DNA of 64,000 bases from NCBI RefSeq assembly GCF_047511655.1, contig NC_133391.1:107421384-107485383 (forward strand), given 5' to 3'. Origin of the DNA: Castor canadensis (lineage: Eukaryota; Chordata; Mammalia; Rodentia; Castoridae). Below are positions 51,780-62,824 of the stretch, one piece after another. Each line of letters starts with the position of its first letter. Position 1 is the stretch's first letter. Both the position numbers and the translations under genes were made by a program. The notes below the pieces were generated by a model. It searched no databases and was not told the DNA's origin. It saw only the letters and a list, made by a program, of their open reading frames with translations.

Positions 51780-54700
51780 GATAAATAAAGATTTACCAAG
51801 CAAATTGACCTCCATAAAAGGCAGGAGTCACCATATGAATATTAGATAAAATAGACTTCAGACCTAAATTATTCAGGAGATTAAAAAGATCACTTCACCC
51901 TAAGAAAAGGAACAATACATCAAGAGGAAATAGCAATTGTTAGCTTATATGTACCCAATATTGGTGCACCTAACTTCATTAAACATACACTACTGCATTT
52001 AAAAACACACATAGATCTCAACATAATGAGAGCAGGAGACTTCTGTACTCCTCTAATACCCATAGATAAGTCACCCAGACATCAAATCAACAAAGAAACT
52101 TCAGAATTAAATGATACCATAGACTAAATGGACCTGACAGATATCTGCACAGTATTTCATCCAAAAATATCACACTATATACATTTTTCTTAGCAACCCA
52201 TGGAACATTCACCAAAATATGTCATATTTTAGGACACAGAGCAAGTCTCAACAAATACAAGAAAATAGAAATAATACCCTTCATAATATCTGAGCACAAT
52301 GAGAAGACTAGAATGCAACAACAAAGAAACAACATAAAACCTCATACACCTGGATAATGAAGAACACATTGCTCCATGACCAATGAGTTTTTAAAGAGAT
52401 AAGGGAGGAAATCAAAAAGTTCCTGGAATCTAATGAAAATGAAAGCACAACTTATCAGAACCTATGGGACACAGCAAGGCAGTGCTAAAGAGAAAGTTTA
52501 TAGTCATGAATGTATAAATTACAAGACAGAAAGATCTCAAATAAAAAACCTCATGCTGCATCTCAAACTCCTAGAAAAATGAGAATAGGTTAAACAGAAA
52601 GCCAGCAGAAGGGACATAATAAAAGTAAGGTCCAAAATCAATCAAATAGACAGACTCAAGGAAATAAAAAGTTGGTTCCTTAAGAAGATAAATAAAATTA
52701 ATAACCCCAGAGCAAATCTGAATAAAATGGGGAGGAAAAAGAACCAAATTAATAAAATTAGAAATGAAAAAAGGGGATATCACAATATCAATGAAATTCA
52801 GAGGATCATTTGAATATTTTACATTGAAATGAATTGTAAAATATAGAAAAAGGACATGAATTTGTAGACACATACGACCAACCAAAATTTAACCAAGAGT
52901 ATATAAGCCACCTAAATAAATCTACAACACATTATTAAATAGAAGCAACAGTAATCTCCCAAAAGACAAAAATCTAAGAGCTGACAGACTCACTATTAAA
53001 TTCTACCAGACCATTAAAGAATCTTTTTCATGAAATAGAAAAGAAAGAAATACTACCAAAATCATTTTATGAAGCCAATATCATACTCATCCAAAAACTA
53101 CACAAGGACACAACAAAAAAATAGAATGATAGACCAATTTCTTTAATGAACCTATATGCAAAGATTCTCAAAAAAATACTGACAAACTGAATTCAAAATG
53201 CATCAAATGATCATATACAATGATCAAAACTGCTTCATTCCAGGGAACCAAGGATGGTTCAACATATAAAATTCATTAATTTTTTAAATAAAGGCTATAT
53301 GCAACAAGCCTACAGCCAACATCAAACTAAGTAGGGAGAAACTGAAATGATTTCCTCTAAAGTCACAAATGAGAAAAGAATATTTACTCCTTTCACTTTT
53401 ATTCAACATAGTCTTGCAATTCTTAAGGCAATAAGACAGAGAAAAAATAAAAGGAATTCACACATTAAAGGAAGAAGTCAATGTATCCTATTTCCTGATG
53501 ACAATGATCTTATACTTAAAAAATTTGGAAAAGTCCACCAAAAAACTCCTAGACATAATAAATACCTTCAGCAAAGAAGTAGGACACAAAATCAATTTAC
53601 AAAACTCAGTAGTCTTTTTATATACCAACAATGAACAGACTGAAATAGAATTTAGGAAAGCAATTCCATTTACAGTAGCCTCAAAGAAAATAACACACCT
53701 TGGAATAAACTTAACAAAAGGATTGAAAGACCTCTATAATAAAAACTGTAAACCACTGAAGAAAGAGAGTGAAGAGCGGTATTACAATATCTGACTTCAA
53801 ACTATTAACAGAGCCATAGCAATCAAAGCAGCATGGTGCTTTACCACTTGGGCTACTTTGCCAGCATGCCCGTCTGATTGTTGACAAAGCACCCAAAACA
53901 TATGATGGAAGCAATGACAGCCTCTTCAACAAACCTGAAAAACCTGGATATCTCCATGCAGAAAACTGAAGCTAGACCCATGTGTTTCACCCTGTACAAA
54001 TATCAACTCAAAATGTGTTAAGAATATTAACATGAAAATAGATTTTTTTCAGTTGGTAAAAAAGAGACTAAGGTAGAAAGAAGAAAAATGAGGATATGAA
54101 CCAAATCTGGGTATAATATCTATATTTATGGAATGCCACAAGGAAACTCCCTGTATGGCTATCATAAACAAGTAAAAATGTCATTCTGTTTTTCTTTCAC
54201 AAAATTTGTGAACAGGAAGGCAGAACAGATACTGCTTGGTATGGGTGGTTCCCATGGGAGGAGGGGGGAATGGTGAAGGAGGGTGAATATGGTGTAAATA
54301 CTGTGTACACATGTATGTAAATTGGAAAATGTCATCTGCTGAAACTATTCCAGGAAGGTAGAGGGGAGGATGAAGGAGAAGGAGAAGGTAAAGGGTGTGA
54401 ATTCATGTATGATATGCTTGATAATATTGTGAGAACTTTTGTAAATGCCACAATGTACCCACACAACAATAAAAAAAAGAAAATAGTAAGAATAGAAAAA
54501 AAAACATAACATAAAATGTGAAACTGAAATGAGTACAGGAAAGCAAAGGTAATACACTGGAACATACAAACACAGGCAATAAATTCCTAAATAGCTGTTA
54601 AATGGCTCAGCAACTAAGAGAAAGGATTGACAAATGGAACCAGTTGACACTTAAAAGCTTCTGCACAGGAAAAGAAATGGTCACCAGACTGAAGAGGCAT

Positions 54701-55635
54701 CCACAGGATGGGAGAAATTCTTTGCCACATATACATCTGACAAAGGATTAATAGCTAGAATATACAAGGAACTCTAAAAAACTAAACTTCCAAAGAATCA
54801 GTGACCCAGTGAAGTATTGGGCCACTGAACAGAACAGAAATACAAATGGCCAAAAATCACATGAAGAAATGCTGGCCATAAAGTAAATGCAAATCAAAAC
54901 CACATTAGGATTCTACCTCACTGCTGTCAGAATGGTGCTCATCAAGAACAGAAACAATAGCAAATGCTGTTGAGGATGTAGGGACACATGAATCCCCCAT
55001 GTACTGTTGGTGAGACTGTAAATTAGTCCAACCACTATGGAAAACAGTATTGGAGGTGTCTCAAAGAACTAAAATTAGAATTACCATTTGATCCAGTGAT
55101 ACCAATCCTAGTCATGTACCCAAAGGAATGTAAATCAGGTTACAGTAAAAACACCTGTATACCCATGCTTATTGCAGCATTATTCACAGTCACCAAACTT
55201 TTGAAATAACCAAGATGACTCACAGATGATGACTAGATTAATCAAATGTGGTATTTTTATAAAATGGATTTTCATTCAGTCATAAAGAAGAATGAAATTT
55301 TGTCATTTGCGGATAGATGGATGGAACTGGAGAACATAAGGTTAGCCAGGTTCAGACAGCCAAAGGCCATATGTTTTCTCTCACATGAGGAATATAGGTT
55401 CAAAACAAATATAAGTAATATTGTAGATGCATACAAATATATGCAGAATATATACCCCAAAATGAAACCTGTTGAAAGTGTTCCAAGAAGGGAAGGAGAA
55501 AGAATAAAGGAGAAAGATGGAGGGGGTGAATCTAACTAAGATATATTGTAAGCACTTTTGTAAATGTCACAATGTACCCCTGTTACAAATATAATATACT
55601 AATAATTCAATAAAAGAAATAAATAAATAAAATTG
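51780..55635 (+). mobile_element. 5'-truncated L1, lineage B
   Basis: Starts inside the ORF2 endonuclease ('ccataaaaggcaggagtcac', 'ggaacaatacatcaagagga'), passes reverse transcriptase (about 52900-53700) and the C-terminal region, and ends with the lineage-B 3' UTR ('gatggagggggtgaatctaa', 'cacttttgtaaatgtcacaatgtacccc') and an AATAAA/AAAT tail at 55605-55635. Short open pieces (up to 98 codons, 53498-53794) carry RT-thumb sequence; the rest has stops. A short SINE-like scrap lies at 53838-53866 and another L1 tail is inserted at about 54060. Confidence 0.85.
54060..54500 (+). mobile_element. L1 lineage-B tail nested in an L1
   Basis: 3' UTR wording ('ctgctgaaactattccaggaagg', 'gtgtgaattcatgtatgatatg', 'gagaacttttgtaaatgccacaatgtaccc') and an A-rich tail, placed between RT-thumb and C-terminal segments of the host L1, whose sequence stops at about 54045 and resumes at about 54520 ('aatacactggaacatacaaa'). 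Same orientation as the host. Confidence 0.82.
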
Positions 55636-55686
55636 GCAAGGTTATATAAATTTATGGAGTGTTTACTGAATATAAATAGAATAATG

Positions 55687-55942
55687 TGATCCTTGGGGGC
55701 ACAAGTCTGTAGTTCCAGTTACTTGAGGGGTAGAGTTTGGAAGTTTCAGTTCAAGGCCACTTTGGGAAAATCTTGGTGAAATAAAATGGGCTTGTGGCAC
55801 ATGCCAATTAAAAGATAGGACCCTGTCTGAAAACCAAGCTACAAAATAAGCAAAAGGACTAGGGGAGTGACTCAAGTTCTAGAGTACTTGTTTACAAAGT
55901 GTGATGCTTCCTAGTATCATCAAAAACAATAAATCTACAAAA
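55687..55942 (+). mobile_element. SINE with 9-bp target-site duplication
   Basis: 'cttgggggcacaagtctgtagttccagttacttgagg', 'gttcaaggccactttggg', a second shorter unit, then the tRNA-like 'ggggagtgactcaagttctagagtacttg'. The 9-mer agaataatg flanks it at 55678-55686 and 55943-55951. Confidence 0.85.
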
Positions 55943-55951
55943 AGAATAATG

Positions 55952-56623
55952 AGGTCCATGAGCATGTCATTTTGGTGACAGGGAGCATAATATTTAAGAC
56001 TCTGAACACAAAGTATATCTCAAATTACTGCTATGAATTCTTATATATACACACACATTCTTATAATTAATCACTTTGAAGCAGTGCATAATGTACTAAA
56101 ACATAGCTTGAAATAAATTCTACCAGAAGTGCATCTTTGATAATGTTAAGGTCTAGATGGCAGGTCAATTGATTTTAACACTGTTCTGGCATCACGTCTC
56201 TGTTAATCAACATTGTAAGTAAATGAACCAAAAAAATGTCTTATGATTGCTTTTAACCTCGAAAAAGACAGAGGCAACAACAGCCTTAGTACCAGCTTCA
56301 TCGATGCCAAGGGAATTGGGGCACTGCCATCCCTTGAATAAGCTGACAGATGTTAATTCATCTCTGCCATAATAGCTATTTGTTTTACGCTATAATTCTG
56401 GGCATTTATTTTGACTGCTAAATTTCAAAGTTAGCATAGAAATTATGTGAACCTACATTGAGTTATAAAAATAATTGTTGAATTCATCAGCTGTTGCTTA
56501 CTATCAATAGCAGTTTTTCATTTGAGGGGTGCCAATCACTGAATTCAGATATAGCTTAAACTGGGTACCTCTGAATTTTAGAAAAGAAGGTAATGCACAT
56601 TGATTTCTACAGTGCTTGTTTCT
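55952..56623. other. Unique sequence
   Basis: No recognised gene or repeat in about 670 bases. Confidence 0.45.
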
Positions 56624-56637
56624 TGTGATGACTAATC

Positions 56638-56844
56638 ATTTCTTTTTGGTGGGACTGGGGTTTGAATTCAGTGCTTCATGTTTACAAAGCAGGTGCTCTA
56701 CCTCTTGAGCCATACCTCCAGTCTTTTTTGGTCTCTTTTTTGGCCTGATTATTTTTGGAGATGGATTTTCACAAACTGTTTACCCAGGCTGCCCTGGAAC
56801 TATGCGTCTGGGTCTCAGCCTCCCAAGTAGTTAGGATTACAGGC
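56638..56844 (-). mobile_element. 5'-truncated SINE at the edge of an LTR
   Basis: Plus strand 'ggtgggactggggtttgaattcag', 'ggtgctctacctcttgagccatac' (complement of the tRNA-like tail) and 'tttacccaggctgccctggaa', 'gttaggattacagg'. Flanks tgtgatgactaatc (56624-56637) and tgtgatggttaatc (56845-56858) differ at two positions and probably are the target duplication. Confidence 0.78.
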
Positions 56845-57165
56845 TGTGATGGTTAATCTTGATTGTCAGCCTTATTGGATTGAGAAGTACCTATTCAGAG
56901 ATCATCAACTCCTGGGAAGACATGCCCCGAATTTGTGTGGCATCATCCCATAGGTTGGGAGTCCGGATGGAATAACAAATGAGAAAGACTGCAAGCAAGG
57001 CTTTCTGGCAACCATGATGAACTGCTCTGCTCCTCCACACCTTCTTTACCAAGACAAACTCAAGCCTCTAAGGCCAGGAGCAAAATAAATCTTCTATTCT
57101 TTCATTTTGTTTATGTTAAGCATTCTGTCATAGTAAAAAGATAGCTTGATTAACAATTGTCTTAA
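56845..57165 (+). mobile_element. LTR-like repeat, copy 2
   Basis: 'ggttaatcttgattgtcagccttattggattgagaag', 'gcatcatcccataggttgggagtccggatggaataac', 'catgatgaactgctctgctcc' and 'ccaggagcaaaataaatctt'. Parallel to copy 1 at 51150, less decayed. No matching internal region between the two copies, so they look like separate solo LTRs. Confidence 0.6.
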
Positions 57166-58934
57166 GAACTAACAATGGACTTCAGACCACGTTTGCAATC
57201 TGTGAACTCTTTAAGTATTCAGGCTCTCTATGATGATTTGAATGTACGCATTACATTGCTGGGAATTATATATTAGGAATATAAAAAATGACAAATGTTA
57301 TATTTTATATGACATAGTGTCTAAAATGTCATGAATAATAGCACTTAATTTAAATAAAACTAAATTTATTTAAACATATTTGCTATGTTTGAACTAAATT
57401 GACAACATGTCACCAAAAATACTATATTTCTTATGTTATCTTCCCACAGTGAAAAGAAGTAACCATATTTGAAGTGCTTATTCAGTGAGTCTAGGATGAA
57501 TAAAACATTATTTCATGAATTAAAGAAAATTGAAGATGGAGTTACTATCTAAACATTAAAATAAATTATAATATACTAGATAATTAATCAATACATAGAT
57601 GTAAAGAATATCGAATAAACATTAATAAACCAGAAGCATTGTGAGTGTTGAAATGATTTTAGGTCTTTGTATTCTTCTTCATAATATATTTCTGTTTTTA
57701 TTTTGGAGCATATATCAGAAAAAATTATTTCAGATCAAGATGTTAAACTTTTCTTAAAACACATTTTAAAATTAGTAGCTGTATGTTTTAATAAAAAATG
57801 ATATTCAAGACACATGTTTGAAAAATTACATGCTACCTTTATGTGCATGTATAATCATGAACCACAGTTTTCATGTTATATGTATTAATGTAAATAAAAT
57901 TTAGTTTAATACTAAAAAATCATTTTATGTTAAAAAACAACAAAACAGAATAATTACATTTTGATATGTAGACAGCTGGTGCCTAGATATGTGTATATCT
58001 ATCTTTAGATAAATATCTGTCTGTATACATATAAATACAGTTTTTCAAATTTTCCAAATTTCTCAGTATATATATAAGCTACAGAAAATTCATTCCATTT
58101 GCAGGTTATTTAGGAAAAGACAGTAAAATACCATGGGTTTAGTGCTAGGTTAACTAGGTAAAGTGTGTAGATGTATTAGTATTGAACTTATTCTATATGA
58201 TAATGTAACGATGGATATTAGGAATGTAACGATAGCATTAGGAATTTGTTAAAACCCATGGAATTTTATGGCACAGAGTGAACATTAAAGCCTCTAAGAT
58301 AAAAAGTATACCTACATATTTAGGAGGGTGAAGAAGTCCATGATGGAATAAAGACTGACAGACTTATTGTGTTAAAATGTGTATTTAATAAAATCATGAA
58401 GTAGGGGCAGGAGAGTGTAGTAACAAGTCCACTTAGCTTTGTGATGGAGTGAAGTCTCTAGGAGACTGTGAACTCTAAAGCATATTTTATAATATATAAT
58501 TTAACTGATTTTTCTAATTCTAGTATTTCTAAAATTGGCAGAAACTTAATTTCTAGCATATTTTCTATTCAATAATATTTAATATTTCTATTACAATAAT
58601 AGAATCTGTATGATTCTAGATTGCATAACAGACACAAATAAATGCTGCAAAAAATGAAATTTTTATATATCCTGTTATAGGCCATGAATTGATTCAATGG
58701 TAGCACCTTTTGAATGTATAACATTAAATCTAAGCTATAAACAACTTATAATTCTGAATGTCCAAATAACATACACCAGTTGGGTTGCTGGTTGGGAACA
58801 GTAGTAGGTGGGAAATGAGATGGGTTCTGAATCAGAAATTTCTTACATTAATTAATAGTAGTTCTGCTAGTGCAGTCTAGACAATTTAAGGAAAGTCACT
58901 TGCGATTTTTAAAATGTGACAGGAGGTCTCACTT
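57166..58934. other. Unique sequence upstream of the actin retrocopy
   Basis: AT-rich DNA with no recognised gene or repeat. Near 58205-58245 a short imperfect duplication 'gaatgtaacgat...aatgtaacgat' is visible. Confidence 0.45.
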
Positions 58935-59216
58935 GCTACCACCAGTCCTGCACCATGTACTCTTACTGCTCCCAGTCCTCTGCCAATCTCAGTGGAGGGG
59001 TAATGTGCAGTTATGGTCATTGACAATAGCTGTGGCACATGCAAAACTGGCTTTGCTGGTGGTGACAACCCTGGCCATGTTCCCCTCCATCATCTGGCAC
59101 CCCATGCACCAAAGTGAGATGTCAGGTGTAGGCCCGAAGGACTCCTTCATGGGCAAGAAGACCCAAAGCAAGTGTTGCATCCTAACCATGAAATACTCCA
59201 TTGAGTACAACATCTT
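58935..59216 (+). pseudogene. Gamma-actin processed pseudogene, 5' part
   Basis: Intronless copy of cytoplasmic gamma-actin mRNA. About 50 bases of 5' UTR-like sequence (ending 'cctctgccaatctca') precede the start position 58992-58994, where ATG has become GTG. Coding sequence aligns from VIDN (59017) through the nucleotide-binding loop region to codons for KYSIEY at about 59190. Single-base indels and substitutions break the frame early. It stops at the L1 insertion; the last 10 bases (59207-59216) are the target duplication. In the cell gamma-actin forms microfilaments; this copy makes none. Confidence 0.9.
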
Positions 59217-62200
59217 TTTTTTTTTCAGATCTTTAAAATTTATTTTTGAAATTTGTTTATTCATATGTGCATACATTGTTTGAGCCATTTCTCCCCCCTA
59301 TCCCAGCACTCTTACTCTCCTACCCACCCCACCTCGCTTCCAGGCAGACTTTCTTCTGCCCTTAGATCTAATTTTGTTCAAGAGAAAGTATAACCAATAA
59401 TAAGAAAGACAAAGTGTTTTGCTAGTTGTGTTAAGGATAGCTATACGGAGAGATTCCTAGCATTGCTTCCATGCACAAGTGTATTACATCCCAAGTTGAT
59501 TCATCTTTAACTGACCTTTTCACTAGTTTCTGGTCCCTTTCTCATATTGACCTATTTCTCTTTAAGGTTTCTGTATTATTTCCTCTGCAGCGGGGACATC
59601 AAGTACTGTCGTGTTTTAGGTTTCTTACCTATGCCCATACCTCCCGCCTGTTTTCTCCACTTACCATGTGACCCAAGTTCAACCACATCGCTGTATTTGC
59701 CTTAGATCTAAAGTCCACATACGATTTTTGGTCCTCTGAGCCTGCTAACTTCGCTCAGAATGATGTTCTCTAGTCCTATCCAAAATGATAACATTTCATT
59801 CTTCTTCACGGCTGAGTAAAATTCCATTGTGTATAAATACCACATTTTTAAAATCCATTTATCTGTAGTGGGGCATCTCGGCTGTTCAAATAACTTGACT
59901 ATTGTAAGTAGCACTGCAATAAACATGGGTGTGCAGGTTCCTCTGTAGTAACCTGTGTCCCATTCCTTTGGGTATATCCCCAGGAGTGGGATTGCTGGAT
60001 CATACAGAAGATCTATGTTTAGATTTTTAAGAAGCTTCCATATTTTTTTCCAGAGTTGTTGCACTAACTTGCATTCCCACCAGCAGTGTATGAGGGTTCC
60101 TTTTTCCCCACATCCTTGCCAACATCTGTTGGTGGTGTTTTTGATGATGGCTATTCTAACAGGGGTGAGGTGGAATCTTAGTGTGGTTTTGATTTGCATT
60201 TCCTTTATGGCTAGAGATGGTGAACATTTTTTCATGTGTTTTTTGGCCATTTGAATTTCTTCTTTTGAGAAAGTTCTGTTTAGTTCAGTTGCCCATTTCT
60301 TTATTGGTTCATTGATTTTGGGAAAGTTTAGCTTTTTGAGTTCCCTGTATATTCTGGTTATCAGTCCTTTGTCTGATGAATAGCTGGTAAATATTTTCTC
60401 CCACACTGTGGATGGTCTCTTCAGTTTAGAGACCATTAATTTGTTGTGAAGAAGCTTTTTAGTTTTATGAAGTCCCATTTTTCCATACTTTCTCTTATTT
60501 TCTGAGCTTCTGGGGTTCCATTGAGGAAGTCCTTGCCTGTACCTATTACTTCCAGAGTGTTTCCTGCTCTTTCCTGTACCAACTTCAGAGTCTTGGGTCT
60601 GATATTAAGGTCCTTGATCCATTTTGAGTTGATACTAGTAATGTGTGATAAACATGGATCTAGTTTCAGTTTTTTGCAGATGGATAACTACTTTTCCCAA
60701 CAACATTTGTTGAAGAAGCTGTCTTTTCTCTATCATATATTTTTATCACCTTTGTCAAAAATAAGGTGGGCATAGTTGTGTGGATTCAAATCTGGGTCCT
60801 CTATTCTGTTCCACTGGTCTTCATGTCTGTTTTAGTGCCAGTACCATGCTGTTTTTATTGCTATTGCTTTGTAATATAGCTTGAAGTCGGGTATTGTGAT
60901 ACCTCCAGCATTGCTCTTTTTGCTGAGTATTGCCTTAGCTATTAGTGGTCTCTTGTGTTTCCAAATTTACTTTAGAGTAGATTTTTCAATCTCTGTAACG
61001 CATGTCATTGGGATTTTGATGGGCATTGCATTAAACATGTGGATTTCTTTTGGTAGTAGAGCCATTTTTACTTTGTTGTTTCTAGCAATCCATGAGCACA
61101 GGAGATCTCTCCACCTTCTGTAGTCTTCCTCGATCTCTTTCTTCAGGGGTTTGTAGTTCTTCTCGTAAAGGTAATTGACAACCTTTGCTAAGTTTACTCC
61201 TAGGTATTTGATTTTTTTTTTGAGGCTATAGTAAAGGGAATTGTTTCCATATATTCTTTCTGAGTTTGTTCGTTATTGGCTTATAGAAAAGCTAATGATT
61301 TTTGTTAAGTTGATTTTGTATCCTACCACCTAGCTGTAGCTGTTTATGGTGTGTAGGAGTTTTTGGGTCTTTAAAGTATAGGATCTTACCATCTGCAAAT
61401 AGGGATATTTTGACAGTTTCTTTACCTATTTGTATTCCTTTTATTTCTTCTTTTTTCCTAATTGCTCTGGCTAGGAATTCCAGGACTATGTTGAATAGGA
61501 GTGGGGATAGTGGGCACCATTGTCTCATTCCTGATTTTAGGGGGAATGGTTTCAGTTTTTCACCATTAAGTATGATGCTCGCTGTAGGTTTGTCATATAT
61601 AACCTTCATAATGTTGAGTTACATTCCTTCTGTTCTCAGTTTTCTTAGAACATTTATCATGAAGTGGTGTTGGATCTTGTCGAAGGCTTTTTCTATGTCT
61701 GTTGAGATGATGGAGTGGTTTTTGTCTTTGCTTCTATTAATGTGCTGTATTACATTTACAGATTTATATATGTTGAACCATCCCTGCATTCCTGGGATAA
61801 AGCTGACTTGGTCATGGTGAATGATTTTTCTGATGTATTGTTGGATTCAGTTTGCCATTATTTTATTGAGGATTTTTGCATCTATGTTCATTAAGAAGAT
61901 TCACCTGTAGTTCTCCTCTTTGGAGGTGTCTTTGCCTGGTTTTGGGATGAGTGTAATACTGGCTTCATAAAATGAGTTAAGCAGTTTTCCTTCCCTTTCT
62001 GTTTCTTGGAACAGCCTAAGAAGGGTTGGTATTAGTTCTTCTTTATAGTTCTGATAGAATTCATCAGAGAATCCATCAGGTCCTGGACTTTTCTTTTTTG
62101 GGAGACTATTGATGCTTCAATTTCCTTTTTTCAGGTGATTAATGTCCTGTTGGTTCAATTTTGCATGGTCATAAGTATGTAGAAATCTTTCCAGTTTTTC

Positions 62201-62824
62201 AAGATTTTCAAATTTATTAGAATACAGGTTGTCAAAGTAGGCTCTGATGATATCCAGGATTTCTGTGGTGTTTGTTGCTATCTCCTCTTTTGCATTTCTG
62301 ATTTTACTGATTTGGGTTTTTTTTTCTCCTCATTTTAGTCAGGTTTGCCAGGGGTCTGTCAATCTTATTTATTTTTTCAAAGAACCAATTTTTTGTTTCA
62401 TTGATACTTTGTATGGTTTTTTTTTGTTTCTATTTCATTGATCTCAGCCCTTATTTTTATTATTTCTCCTTCTGCTTGTTTTGGAATTTGCTTGTTCTTG
62501 TTTTTCTAGGAGTTTGAGCTGTAGCATTAGGTCACTGATTTGAGATCTTTCTGTCCTTTTAGTATATGCACTCATGGCTATAAACTTTCCTCTCAGGACT
62601 GCCTTTGCTGTGACCCATAGGTTCCCATAGGTCGTGTTTTCATTTTCATTAACTTTCAGGCACTTTTTAATTTCCTCTTTTATTTCATCAATGACCTATT
62701 GATCATTGAGCAATGTGTTGTTCAGCTTCCAACTGTTTGCGTGTTTTTTACTATTGTTTTTGTTGTTGATAAGATAGAATGCACGGTATTATTTCTTTTT
62801 TCTTGTATTTGTTGAGGCTTAAAC
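59217..62824 (-). mobile_element. 5'-truncated L1 (lineage A) inserted in the actin pseudogene
   Basis: 3.6 kb. On the plus strand: T-run at 59215-59228, a short extra segment, the lineage-A 3' UTR complement (59265-59700), ORF2 C-terminus to reverse transcriptase and part of the endonuclease, stopping at about 62820 ('cttgtatttgttgaggctt'). The 10-mer acaacatctt lies at 59207-59216 and 62825-62834, both within actin sequence, so the exact insertion can be read. A short deletion around 62765 removes bases present in the first L1 at about 11680. Less diverged than other copies. Confidence 0.95.
59708..60478 (-). pseudogene. L1 ORF2 C-terminal fragment, 256-codon open frame
   Basis: The longest open frame in the window. 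It covers the ORF2 C-terminal third: a [14 protein letters not shown] segment, then an intact Cys/His motif CX3CX7HX4C at about 60070-60130, followed by [13 protein letters not shown] and SEVS near the normal ORF2 stop. In L1 this domain binds RNA and is needed for retrotransposition. Here it is only part of a 5'-truncated element without promoter or endonuclease start, and the RT further upstream (61292-61609) has FADG for FADD. It therefore cannot act as an ORF2 protein. Confidence 0.8.

Noticed and set aside
58870..59283. 137-codon plus-strand open frame
   Set aside because: It overlaps the actin pseudogene out of the actin frame and runs into the L1 T-tract; no independent coding evidence.
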